64,000 nucleotides of DNA, from positions 8,790,694 through 8,854,693 of the forward strand of contig NC_089285.1 of the NCBI RefSeq assembly GCF_963678975.1, in the 5' to 3' direction. Each line of letters begins with the position of its first letter. Position 1 is the stretch's first letter. The notes under the pieces were generated by a model. The model was not told the DNA's origin. It made no database searches and worked only from the letters and a program-made list of their open reading frames with translations. Of this stretch, positions 33,929 through 45,525 are shown piece by piece. The position numbers and the translations under genes are program-made. This DNA comes from Dysidea avara. Lineage: Eukaryota; Porifera; Demospongiae; Dictyoceratida; Dysideidae.

Positions 33929-36012
33929 TGCTTATCACCCTGTTCACCTATAGGAGATGTTTCAGTTTGTGTCCATGTGTGTCCCAGAACCTCACAAACC
34001 TTCTTTCAGCCACCCCAACTAATACATGACTTTCCTAGTTAAGAAACAAGTGATACAATACCATACTTCTTGTGAATGTGATAATTAAAGTACTACCAAT
34101 ATCAACACCAGGTACCATATTTGGCTACACTACAACACCTACCCTCCTCTGACAATGATCACAACTTTACCTTCCCCAGAGCTACAGCATTGTCCCCTAC
34201 CAAAGCACAACTGGTCACAACATCATGTGATGTCATTTCAATCAAGTTATGAGGTAACTGCCATCCCATATAAACACCACTCCTGTTCCCACAGTCATTG
34301 TGATGTCATTATAGGTCACACCTAGTCTCCAGTTCAATATGTGCTCTGTACCCACCTTGACCTGTGTGATTTAATATGATGTCATTTTTATATTATTACA
34401 ACATCTGACGTCCATTGAAGCCAATGGGATTGAAGTTAAAAAAACCTTCACAGGAGTATAAACTGTACCGTTTATTGTGAAAATTGTAATCGTCAGGCTG
34501 TAATCATCATCATGCAGGTTTATGAAGATTTGTTGTGTTGCAAAGCAGAAAGAAACAATTTTAACATGGACGAAGACACTAGTAGTTTTGTTTTCAAAAT
34601 CTGACTAGTGAGCTTATCACACTTCTGCAAAGCTGGAAACAATGCTACATAGGTGATATTTCAAAACAGGTGATCTTTCATCACTGTGATTCCATCACTA
34701 TCAGGCAATTATTTCACCCAGTCCTATAGGTTTAGTGGCCTTGCCTAGCAATCCTCTATGTTTATAACAGAACCAATGTCTTGGTTTAGTAAAGAAGCAG
34801 GCTATATTTCAACACAAACTCGCTGATTTCTCAATCACATCACAGCATATCTTTCCAATTTTCATGTCATCACTGGAGGAGTGATTGTTATTTAAACCTA
34901 TATGTTCTCACAATAAGAATAAACAGTATGATTTCATTTCCCATGAAGTGCAAACATCTAAGTTTCATTGGCTTCAATGCACCTTAAGTTAACTGGAGCT
35001 GGTTCATCACTCACCTACACTGACATATTGTAGCCTGCTGAAAGGTTTATGGTACGTGGTACCAAGTGACCATCATCATCCTATCATCATCCTGTCTTGC
35101 AATAACAGTTAATACAATCACGTGCTTACACATGTGTTGAGATTATGTTGTGATGTTAACACCTATCAGCAGGGGTAATTTTTAACTGGTTAATTGGCTG
35201 ACCAGACAACACCGGTTAATACGCACCGCGGTGCACAGCAGTACTAGAAATGCTGCATGTATAGCACATGTGCATTATTTACGTAGTATATATTTAAATT
35301 GGGAATGTGGCTTTAGGGTGGTTGCAGTTATCCTAGTACATATGTTACCATGCATAATGTATCACTTTCACACCTCAGATCAAAGGAGCCGCCCGGGCTG
35401 CATTTCGTATGTACGCCCTGGTCGCAGGGCAAACGACCCAAATGTAGCCCGGCTACACTGGGCTACAACTGGGCAGCTGTTATATAGATGCATGTGCCCA
35501 AATCGATTGTGGGGATCAGTTAATACTCAAGTAACTAGCATGCACGACTTGGATTAGGCCATGAAAACTACTCAGACAGCAGCGTTTTGTTGTCCTCGCT
35601 ATACCACTAGTTGACAAAACGTTGAGCTAAGGTGAGAACTAGTGCTCACGAAGCATTTCTGAACATTTTTGTATATGGACATACCCCCATAACAAAACTA
35701 CCACTCTACACGAAGTAACCACTCTACTAGCAAGCTTACCCATCTAGGCATTTAGTAAACTGTCTAACTAGTCCATAAACGCTTCAATAGCACTGCATGA
35801 TTAAAACATTAAACTTACGTAACCAAAATTCTCCGTGATAATTCTAGGGTTTGTCCGTTCACCATATCTAAACGTAGCCAGAACGTACCAACTGCTGACC
35901 CATTATTGAATTTTTCAGGCAGGTGTATATAAAGTATCCAGAAGCTGCATTCATATTGGCTTGTGTGATTGATCACCTGGTGCAGGCTATTAGCCTGAAA
36001 AGTGTTACATAT
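33929..36012. other. No gene recognised
   Basis: About 2 kb without convincing coding. A 108-codon plus-strand frame at 35231-35557 has no recognisable motif and unusual composition (GC-rich, Cys/His/Arg); it is not supported as a gene. Confidence 0.4.
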
Positions 36013-36078
36013 TAGTTGTAACACTGGGCAATTCGGGCTTTGCCTGATATGTATGCCCTCATGCCCATGTTACAACTA
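36013..36078. repeat. 66-bp imperfect palindrome with GGGC...GCCC core
   Basis: TAGTTGTAACACTGGGCA is mirrored by TGCCCATGTTACAACTA. The loop holds TTCGGGCTTTGCC and ATGCCCTCA, which pair again. The core layout resembles that at 3745-3799. Confidence 0.75.
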
Positions 36079-36365
36079 TTACATGCATGCACATCCTTTT
36101 GCATATACAGGTGTGCTGCAAGGTTACCAATGTGGTAGGAGGTTGTAGTATTGTGATAACTGGCAGTTGTTACAGCTAACTTTGGTGAGTTGCTCGCCAT
36201 AATACAGTCATCTGATTGACTACTTCTACAGGTGGTGTATGTTATGATAAAGTGCCTGCACGGTCTGCAGAAAGAGAGAGAGGAAAAGACTAGATATGTA
36301 GGCTGAACAAGAAAGCAACATAATTATCTTAAGGTGAGCACACACACATACACATGCATACACAC
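36079..36365. other. Nothing recognised
   Basis: Short non-coding interval. Confidence 0.4.
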
Positions 36366-36782
36366 TAGGCCTGCGCCGATTATGCCAGCATAATTTTGGG
36401 CATAATAGGTAGGTAAAAGCATTGAGCATAATGCCAGCGTATTAGGCAAATTTTCATGCATTAGTTATCAGAGGAGCTGAAACTTAGCGTATTTTGCATA
36501 ATGCAGATTGGGATAGTGTAATAAAGCTGTAAAAAGTGGAGTTAGAGATACTTGTGAGCATAAATGTAGCTAAAGATCGATATACTCTAATAGAACAGTC
36601 ACCGCACGTTCATAGATGCATTAGATACTCTAATAGAGCAGTCAAAATGCAATTTTGTAAGAGCATACTTGGGGCATAATGGGGGACGCCTGAGCATATT
36701 TGCAGCATAATAGGGGAAATTTTGGAGCATTGCTCAAAAGCATATAGTAGGCAATTTCGAAAGCATAATAGGTGCAGGACTA
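36366..36782. mobile_element. 417-bp hAT-type MITE
   Basis: The left TIR is TAGGCCTGCGCCGATTATGC and the right TIR, read inward, is TAGTCCTGCACCTATTATGC. The flanks ATACACAC (36358-36365) and GTACACAC (36783-36790) match at 7 of 8 positions, as expected for an 8-bp hAT duplication. The interior is rich in GCATAATAGG repeats and holds a pair of CTCTAATAGAG motifs at 36577-36645. Confidence 0.75.
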
Positions 36783-36984
36783 GTACACACACACAAAGGG
36801 TAAAAGCAAAGCTTTGGCTATCTCTAGTGGTCACGCCTAGGTAGTGAACTACAACCAGTCAGCTACAAGAAAATCATCCTGTATAGCATTCAGATATATT
36901 TACGTCTCTCTGTAGAGTGTTTAGCTAGGTTACAAATCATTCTGTGTAGAGTACGTTCATGCAGCTACATTATAAATCTACATA

Positions 36985-37175
36985 CAGTGGAATCTTGATT
37001 ATATAAACACCAAATCGACTGCTCTGTTAGAGTATTTTGTCAGCAAGTGTATGCTCTATTAGAGTAGTTGAGCAAAGCTCTGTATATTTAAATATAGGGA
37101 AGTTTGATTTAATGTACTGTTGGAATATATGAACACCCTTTCCCCTAATTAGTTCGGATAATTGAGTTTCCACTG
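36985..37175. mobile_element. 191-bp pogo/Tigger-like MITE
   Basis: The left TIR is CAGTGGAATCTTGATTATAT and the right TIR, read inward, is CAGTGGAAACTCAATTATCC. TA lies on both sides. It contains two CTCTRTTAGAG motifs at 37018-37073. A second right-hand terminus of the same style (inward CAGTGGTCCCCCAAGTGTTA) ends at 37235, so nested or tandem insertion is likely. Confidence 0.75.
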
Positions 37176-37459
37176 TATAGTTGAACTTTTCGATTATCTT
37201 AACACACCCAGGGCCTAACACTTGGGGGACCACTGTATGTGACACGTATGTGAATATATGTGCATGTTCAGGTGATTCATGAATGATTTATTGTGATGTT
37301 CGTTCATAGGATGATGTAGACTAAGTCTCAACCATACTGTGGTGGATAGTGTGGGGTGTTGGCGTGACGTACTCTGAAAAATTCTGTGACTATATATATA
37401 TGTATAATGAAAATAATTTTGTAAATATGAACTTATCAGTACTGCTTAGAATTGTAAAT

Positions 37460-37990
37460 TGCTTGATATATATGAACAACTTAGATTTATAAATAATTTG
37501 ATATATGAACTGATCAAGAATAGTAAATAATTTGATATATGAACTGATCAAGAATAGTAAATAATTTGATATATGAGCTGATCAAGAATAGTAAATAATT
37601 TGATATATGAACTTCTATCAGTTCATATATCAAATTATTTACTATTCTTAAGTTGTATCGATCAGTTCATATATCAAATTATTTACTATTCTTAAGTTGT
37701 ATCGATCAGTTCATATATCAAATTATTTACTATTCTTAAGTTGTATGGATCAGTTCATATATCAAATTATTTACTATTCTTAAGTTGTATGGATCAGTTC
37801 ATATATCAAATTATTTACTATTCTTAAGTTGTATAGATCAGTTCATATATCAAATTATTTACTATTCTTAAGTTGTATGGATCAGTTCATATATCAAATT
37901 ATTTACTATTCTTAAGTTGTATTGATCAGTTCATATATCAAATTATTTACTATTCTTAAGTTGTATCGATCAGTTCATATATCAAATTAA
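37460..37990. repeat. Head-to-head minisatellite with 34-bp and 44-bp units
   Basis: The left arm has GATATATGAACTGATCAAGA-type units at 37500, 37534, 37568 and 37602 (34-bp period). The right arm is the reverse complement, with GTTCATATATCAAATTATTT units at 37621, 37665, 37709 and so on to 37973 (44-bp period, about nine copies). The right unit equals the left unit plus about 10 bp (AAGTTGTATC). The centre of symmetry is at about 37611-37616. Confidence 0.95.
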
Positions 37991-38485
37991 TAGTTCTTAT
38001 ACCACGATCATGCAGATATCATATGCATGCAATTTAGTTGTACCTATAAGTTCATATCAACTTATCGGTACAACTCAAGTATTGTAAATAAGTTGATATA
38101 TGAATGCTTAAGAATTTTACATAAGAATGTTATTTAGGATCATATTAAATCCCGGTTCCAAAATAGTAATGTGATCATATAAAAGTTTCTTACAACTTAA
38201 AATAAGACTTTAGATAAGATCTTCCAAGTTTTTTTCCTAGGGAGCTAGCTAGCTATGGCAATGATATGAATGTCTCGAGCGGATGGCGCAACTTTCCCCT
38301 GTAGTAAAAAGAAGAACGGATTACGCTACGAAGTACAATATACTCCAACTACTAGAACAATTCATTGTGAGTTCTTATGCTAAGTTTCAGACGCCTAGGG
38401 ACTTGGGTGTTGAAGTTAGAGCGTTGTGAACAAACTCGCTTATATCAAGAAAGTACCAAAAAAAAACTTCAGTAATGCCCGTTTA
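37991..38485. other. Nothing recognised
   Basis: Degenerate GTTCATATCAACTTA-type sequence just right of the minisatellite (38050-38110) suggests older repeat units. The remainder is non-coding. Confidence 0.4.
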
Positions 38486-38517
38486 TGGTAATATATTAGC
38501 CATTTGATAATAAAGGG

Positions 38518-39400
38518 TTAATTATCCATTACAACTAGGTCACCTATAATAATGTCTACGATCAAGTCAAACTGACACTGATCTGCTTCGCCGTCACATT
38601 TGATGGTATGAAACTTACTGGCTGAATCATACTCGACAACTGTACCAGTGTACCACTTTTCTGCATGTGTGTCTTCTGATTCAAATTTGTGATTTACTCG
38701 TTTCCCTACCAAAGAGAAACTACCTGCAAACTTCTGTAAATCTGAAGAGCTGTCAATATATGTTGCCAGTTCTTGCATTATGTCGTTTAATTGGCATTGC
38801 TTTCCTAAATAGCTAAAGAAAATTCTAGTGTCCTGTTTCAGTAGTTTCTTTCTCATTTTTCCGTGCTGAATTTTGCATCAATATTTGCATATACAGTTCT
38901 TCAGATGAGGTGATAAGATGTTCCTTCATAAGTTCATGCTTCTCGACCTTCTGTTTCATCTGATGTGTCTGCTGTCTAACGTGTGTAAGTAATCATTAAG
39001 CCCTAGTATGCTTTCACATAAATCATTACTGGGACTAATGTTTTCAAGTATCTTTTTGATAGCAGGTTCTGGATCATAATACATTCCACCTGGTAGTTGG
39101 TTTTGTGCATAAGTACACAATTTTGAACTCATTGCAACAGCTCCATCAGCCGTTATTGGATACAGCAGATCTCTATCCCATGTGTTAGAGGCAAACTGAA
39201 CTGTTTCTTTATCAAGATTTACTGCCATGTCCCTTGGCAAGCTTGATGTGAATCAGCATCATTGAGAAAATCAATCAAGTCACCATATGTGGGGGTCCTA
39301 TCATCTATATGATCATACAGTATACACATACAGTAATATCAAATACACATTGTACTACTTACAAGATGTTGTCTTCATCCTTGACGCCATGGTTGGCTTA
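38518..39400 (-). pseudogene. Decayed gene with a Tudor-like C-terminal domain (copy 2)
   Basis: A possible first exon at about 39372-39389 starts ATGGCGTCAAGG and ends before GTAAGT. The block at 38956-39240 reads WDRDLLYPITADGAVAMSSK, GGMYYDPEPAIKKILENISP and NDLCESILGLNDYL. Then come 38870-38950 (KEHLITSSEEL) and 38518-38856 (QLNDIMQELATYIDSSS, FSLVGKRVNHKF, KWYTGTVVEYD, FDLIVDIIIGDLVV). The C-terminal half is homologous to copy 1 at 23120-23728. Several frame changes break it. The ESILGLNDYL phrase recurs in multi-copy invertebrate genes that I take to be transposon-derived. Confidence 0.5.
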
Positions 39401-40880
39401 CTTAAAACCTGACAGTTAAATGATATTTAAATTTTATCTATGAATGTGTATAGGAGCAAATAACTATGCATGTTGTATAGAAATTAAACAGCATAATCTA
39501 AGCTTTACTATAGTTGTAGTAATATTTTTTCAGTGAACTTATTTCAAGTTACATATTAATAATAGGTTAGTAACTGGTTTTCCCATTAGCTAAATGTATA
39601 GCAACACTGGAGCTAGTAACCATTATCCTAGACTTGATGATGTTAATGTATATAGCATAGCATACTTGCACTATAAGAGCCAATTTTAGAGCCAATATTG
39701 TTGCTGTTGCACACTCCATTGCTATAACTAGTGGCTATATATACATATTATCAATCTGTCAAGATAGAATTTGAGTCATACTTATACAGAATACAACTAG
39801 ACACTGCATACATTGTGTAAGATTAAAACTAACTATATATCTATCCTTAGCAATGATGACTCCAAATCACTGTAATTTGAATAGCTAACTCAAAACCGCG
39901 AACAACAAACAATATCAGTTCCTGCCAATCTCCTTATCACATTTGCTTGTGGTTTTTGGTTTTGAAGGTAGATTAGTGTAAACTACAATGCAGGCCAGCC
40001 TTGAATGGATGAATGCCCCGGCGATTGAAGAGTCCAGCAAGAATATTGAGAAGTATACCAGCTTATTTGACTTGTAAAACTTCCTATGTCTGGTGAAAAT
40101 TGGCGAATAGCATTTTAATTGGATTTTTACCTTGCTAAGGGAACTGCCAGAGCAAGCCTATGGATGAATGCAATTAACCGTGGGTGCAGCGCGAGTTTTA
40201 AAGGACTAGGCATCACAGCTGGTGTGCAAAATTTCTTGTACATGGTAAAAATTGATCGAGATCGGCATTTTAGCGTATAATAATAGTGTGTTGACTGGAC
40301 AGTTACAAGGTACAAGAAAACACGTAACAGTACAAGATAACATAGAAGCATCCCACTTACAGAGGTTTTCAGGTTGCAGCAAATTCCTGTAGAATTGCAG
40401 TAATTCATTTACGAATTTACAATTATTCCTTGCCATACACAGACAACCAATCTGAAAACCTCTATAGCAACTGGTGCACCTGTAAGTGCATGCGTAGTTT
40501 TGCTCTATTTTCCTGAATAAAAAATCAGGACTGTCAAACAAGTTGTTAACATTTTGTATAAACAAGCTACTAGTTTGGTTTCTTGGCTAGGTCCTGACAG
40601 AGCCATTTGTGAGAAATGTTTCTAGTGCTTGTGTTATGAATTTAAAAATTAATTTTGTGACCACGGTGTCTTGTTATTCACAAATTCTTTTGTCAGTCCC
40701 TCACAAGTGATGTTCTTCAAACCTTAGAATTGTAAGTTCTCATGGCTCTTCATTGGTCTGATTTTTGGTTCATAGTTTTTACTAATTGGCATGGGGACAA
40801 CTCATGTTTCCATGACAACATTTGAGTTCCATGTCAATTAATGAGAAGTTGAGAATGCATAGAACAATGGATTAAGTGTA
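39401..40880. other. No gene recognised
   Basis: About 1.5 kb of AT-rich non-coding sequence; no TIR or tandem repeat was seen. Confidence 0.4.
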
Positions 40881-41017
40881 TGTTAGATACCCACTGGAGG
40901 TCTTTTAGTAGGGTTGACAACCTGAGGGCACAGTTTTGTCACTAATTAATGCCCACCGAGGTGCCAAACCAAGCACGAGGGTTTCTACCTACTAAACAAC
41001 GACAGTGGGTGTCTAAC
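40881..41017. repeat. 137-bp imperfect palindrome
   Basis: The arms are TGTTAGATACCCACTGGAGG with TTTAGTAGG, and its partner CCTACTAAA with CAGTGGGTGTCTAACC. The interior holds CCGAGGTGCC and GCACGAGGG, which can also pair. Confidence 0.75.
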
Positions 41018-41359
41018 CTATTTAGAAAGCAGCTCGTTACTAGCATTGACAAAAGAAGCACAGAGTCACGCTAGGTAAGGTCCTTTTCAGTGGCGCCGCA
41101 TCAGTGGCCAGTTTAGCGCATGTTGCTTTAGCAGCTGTTATTTAGTTCCAAGGCTTGTTTACTAGCTAATACTAAGGCTGAATAAAATAAATTACTTGTT
41201 TATCATCCAAGTCAGATCAAAAAACTGGGGAGGGAGGATTTTATTTATTTTTTTAATTCAAATTCTGTAGTTTTATTTATTTTTATAGTAATTCAGGTTG
41301 AAAATCCAGTTGTAAAACTTTATTTCCTAATGTATATCATAAAACAATGTACTGCATGG
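41018..41359. other. Nothing recognised
   Basis: Non-coding interval with a T-rich tract at about 41240-41290. Confidence 0.4.
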
Positions 41360-43330
41360 CTATAGATATGTCAGTCAAGACTTTGGTTTATAATGTTTAC
41401 ATTTGGATACAAGCTTCTTTCCAGCTTTGCAGCACACAGTACAACCAGGAAGAAAATCAGTCTTTTGAACTATATCGTCTTCAATTCCACAGAAGTAGCA
41501 TATCGGATTATTTCCAGAAGAATAATATGGTATCTCTATGGAAGCCAAATTTGCTTTCACAAAAAAGAATTCAGTGCAGATTCCTCGCCACACTCAATGA
41601 CAAGAGGCTAATTTCCACACACATGAAAAATTGTCCAGCAGATGTTCTAGTTCCAACTTTTGATCCTTATTCAAGGAAGTTTTGGAGTAGAGTAGTCTCC
41701 ATTTTGAACACTCTTGACACTGCAAAACAGTGCCGACATTTTCTGCATATTGGGCAGAAGGAGAGAAAGGAATTCCATGGCATTCAGCGCATCATCCTTA
41801 CTCAGTGAAAGCCTGTGCTTTTCTGGGATTGAACCATGTGTTTAATTTTGTTTAATTTTTAGTCTTCCAGTAAACCTATGAGAGGTAGCTGCAGAAGGTC
41901 TTCTCGGCCAGAACTGCAGCCTCAACCATTGGACAAATGGAATGGGAGTACCAGAAGGACATCTTTCTTTAACCTGCTCATGCAGATCACATGCACTAAG
42001 TGCCTTTGCTAAATGTGTTATGGCTTGACCCCCGTCATCTATGGAATCATGCCTACGTTCATCTACTGCTGTCTCAACTGCAGCGGATATGTACCGCTGA
42101 CACTAGAAAAGCAGAGAACATCTCTGGACGACCAGCATTATTTTGTCGTAGATCAGTTACTAGACTGAGATCTTCTATCTCTAGTATTCACATACTCTTT
42201 GATCAATCTCTCTCTGTTCTGCTGTACTAGGTGCACTAGCATCACCTGTTAGGCGACGATACGCCTCACGCCAGAATGCAGCTTTCGCATGTGTGACAAT
42301 GCCAAAAGTGTGAATAAATTCTCTTCACATGGCATGAGTATGGTAGGTTGGAAGATCCTTTTTAAATCGTAAAATTCTTTTGCAAAAACTCAGATTCAGA
42401 TGCAATAGAAGGGATCTTCCAAATGAAATGTAGGTGGTTTTTGCCACCTGAAAACGTATATAGTACACATTTGCTGGTAACAACTAGATCTTTGTTGTAG
42501 TTGTATCAATGTCTATTATCAGAAATCTTCAACAAGAATTGGTTCGTACTTGGCAGTTTGTTCCATAGCTAAGTGAAGACTTTGATAGCGGGCAGTTAAT
42601 GTGGGAGTAATAGAAGATTCATGGTTAAGAACCTAAAAATCATTGATATCTGTCTGACAGCAGAACCGTTTAGCTTGGCTAACATGTACAGCTTTGTTCT
42701 GGTGATTCAGATATACGGCATGTATTTCTGTAAATTTTCACCCGGTTGCAAAATAGTTGTATGTTATTCACTCTATCTCTGGCTTTTCATGTAAGAACTC
42801 TCAGATAGAGAAGATGAATGAACTAGTAAACTAGCCTCGTTCAGCCTATTTGAAGTGATTTTCTTCTTTTTGGACTGTTCAGGCCTGATGTACCCGTAAA
42901 AGGCTTCCAAGAGTTATGGAATTCTGTGTCCACGATCAACAAGTGTGCGATGGTTTCCATCAATATCCCACAAGACTGCAGCAAGAGAATTAACAAATGT
43001 TACCCCACAACTCTGGACATAAGCAGCTGTCCATCTCAGTGATTTGCTTTGCAAGAAATCAATGATATCATTCTTCAAATCTAAAGATCTTTTTGGTCTT
43101 ACAACTGGATACTTTTGTGGCAGCCTATTTTGCAATCAGGACAATTCCATCAATACAGAAAAAGCGTTGACTGGGTGTGGCAATTGTTCCATCAACACGG
43201 AAACTGGTGCGTTATCATACAAAACAAACTGAATGTAGCGTCCAAGAGTGCTTACAACCTCTGCAACAGGACAGCTAGAATCTACAACGAATTTGCATAA
43301 ACCCCTTGATCTTTGGGATGCACTGATACC
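41360..43330 (-). pseudogene. Decayed Cys-rich transposon gene of unknown class
   Basis: Minus-strand blocks in order: 42914-43135 (DLKNDIIDFLQSKSLRWTAA, YVQSCGVTFVNSLAAVLWDI, then GNHRTLVDRGHRIP), 42225-42345 (THAKAAFWREAYRRLTGD), 41830-42080 (DERRHDSIDDGGQAITHLAK, IPFVQWLRLQFWPRRPS), 41595-41800 (LQCQECSKWRLLYSK) and 41375-41593 (ICYFCGIEDDIVQ, GCTVCC). I recall the same order in long multi-copy genes of corals and sponges that behave like transposon ORFs. The Cys pairs suggest zinc binding at the C-terminus. Stops and frame changes between blocks show decay. The plus-strand frame at 41347-41808 is the shadow of this gene. Confidence 0.5.
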
Positions 43331-44060
43331 TTGTTCATTCTAGCTTAAAAAGTGGTTGTGCAGGTGATCATGAATACCACAAGTAAAAGTACTAATGGTA
43401 ATCGGGTTATAAATACATTTTACTACTGCAGCACAGGTGACTAATACAAATAGGCTGGTACAATGTAGTAAACTGTTAACCTCAGAGGTTACCTTGGGCA
43501 TACCCTTGTGGTCAATACAAGCCAAAAACGCATTACTTAATTACATGTCAAGAGCATCATGTTGGCCTCCCTCCTAGCTCAATCCTAACTTTGAAAGGAC
43601 AGTATTTCTGGACAAATTCAATTATGGGCCAACACCTGGTGTAATTGACAGAAAATTGTCCAGTCACTGACCGTTATTTCGTTCACTGTGTATAAGCTTC
43701 ACTGATTTTGAGACTTGTTCCATGAGTGATAGCTTGATAAAAACTAGAATTTTTTTGTGTATATAGTGCATAATTTAGTTTACATCCTTGTGTGAACTAT
43801 TAATTACACAGGTTTTTATTGAGAATGTCGTATATGAACTATGCTTAACAATTTAAGGATGATATCACCATTTGTCTCATACAAAAATTCAAACCCACAA
43901 TCAGTTTTGATATCACCATCTATAAAAGAGCTAAACAGATTTAGCAGATTACGGATGTGCAGTGCTTAGTCAGGACAGCAGTGGTCACTTGTGATTGCGT
44001 AGTGTTATGATTCCTTCACTTAGTTCTATGCAGTGTTCTGCTTGGTTTTTTCTGTTTTAA
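43331..44060. other. No gene recognised
   Basis: Non-coding interval. Confidence 0.4.
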
Positions 44061-44745
44061 CCCTAAAACGTGCATATGCCTATAGTATAGGCAAATAAGC
44101 ATGACCGCAAACAAAGTGCTATAGCTTTCAAAGCATACCATTGAGTGTGCATCAGTGATATATATAAGAATTGTACTGGTCGGATTTTAGAGGTACTGGT
44201 CGCTTTGAACCACTGCTGACCAGTGTGGCCAGAACCTGATACCTCTTATGGCTAGTCGTAATGTAATAAGCGTTACAATGCTACCTAGGGCTTTCCCCTT
44301 TGTGCTAAAGCATGATGCCAGAACTCACCATGTAATCAACTTTTCATTACTTAAACACGTAAAACCTTAACATACCTTTATAAAATGATCCATAACTTGC
44401 TACCGGTTGTTCCAATCAACTTCCAATAAAATTTATTTGTTTCAGTGTTAAATTTTACATTAGGCCATACAAAGCACATGTGATTAAACCCACAATCGAA
44501 GTTAAACACAGGACGAGAATCTTAATTGATTGGTAACACTGATGATCACCATTGTTCTTCGTTTCATAATAAGTAAGTCTCTACTATTACAGTGCTTATT
44601 TAACTTTCCCCAAGTAGCCTAGTGAATAGGATATCAATAAAGTGTACTTTTAGGTTAAAGGAGTTGAGCTACCCCACCTAATGTCACCATGAATGTGTGA
44701 AATGTGTCATTATGCATTCCCAAAAGTTTCATGTGCGTTTAAGGG
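44061..44745. mobile_element. 685-bp piggyBac-type non-autonomous element
   Basis: The left end CCCTAAAACGTGCATATG and the right end, read inward, CCCTTAAACGCACATG are each flanked by TTAA (44057-44060 and 44746-44749). TTAA duplication with CCCT termini is the piggyBac signature. There is no transposase inside. Confidence 0.75.
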
Positions 44746-45525
44746 TTAATGATATCCTCATACCTCCAGTAGTCTGGTGTAGCCGACCTGCATCTGTATC
44801 AAGCATTTGTATGTTATATAGAATGCATTTTTAGACATAAATTCACTAGAACCCCTGTGGCATCAAGTAGCACTGAAAGAGTACAGTAGCTCTCCAGAAA
44901 GGAGGTATTCCATGTATCCATTCTAATGTATGGAGTTTATATTAAAATGCTTGATCAACCAAAGCAGTGGCAAATTTGACACAAACTACTTAAATTTTAC
45001 ACCAGCTTGCAGCCGCTATAATGCTGTACCTGTTTAAGTGGGGATTTCCCCATGTGTCATTGGGAATCATCATGATAATCTAGTCGTACGCAATCGTCAA
45101 TATGAAATGTATGTGAGTTATTTTCAATCACTGGCTTTACTACAAGAGCAGTCATTTCCCAGTTGAATTGCAGTAAATGTCAAACTTATTGGAAAACTTT
45201 TGAATCATCTGCCATGAAACCCAGAGTTAACTATGAAGAAACATTTTAATGACAGACAACAATTTCCTTTAGAAATCAACTTAACTGTAGGAAAGAACAC
45301 TAGTCGATATTAGCGTATACAGTTACCACTATATCTAATTATAGTCATAGTATATATCAAGAGTATATAATGGGGAGGAAGAGTAATATATTATGTGGAA
45401 TGGAAGTGAACATTCAATAAGTTGAAGACCAGCACTTCTGTGTGTATATATATATATATATGTAAACCCCTATAAAATTGCATGCTATATGGCTATTGTG
45501 TGCTTTTAATATAATTATAGTTGAG
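44746..45525. other. Upstream flank of the Helitron coding region; (TA)n at 45443-45463
   Basis: No coding. A TA-dinucleotide run lies about 65-80 bp before the ATG at 45526. No Helitron 5' terminus could be assigned. Confidence 0.4.

Noticed and set aside
33684-33947. His/Thr-rich 87-codon frame
   Set aside because: By-product of the GTGTGTCGGTGTAGT minisatellite.
35231-35557. 108-codon plus-strand frame
   Set aside because: No motif, no splice signals that help, and odd composition; it probably lies in an old repeat.
37460-37990. CRISPR-like repeat array
   Set aside because: Eukaryotic context, and the units are contiguous without unique spacers.
41347-41808. 153-codon plus-strand frame
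   Set aside because: It is antisense to the minus-strand Cys-rich gene, whose frame has recognisable motifs.
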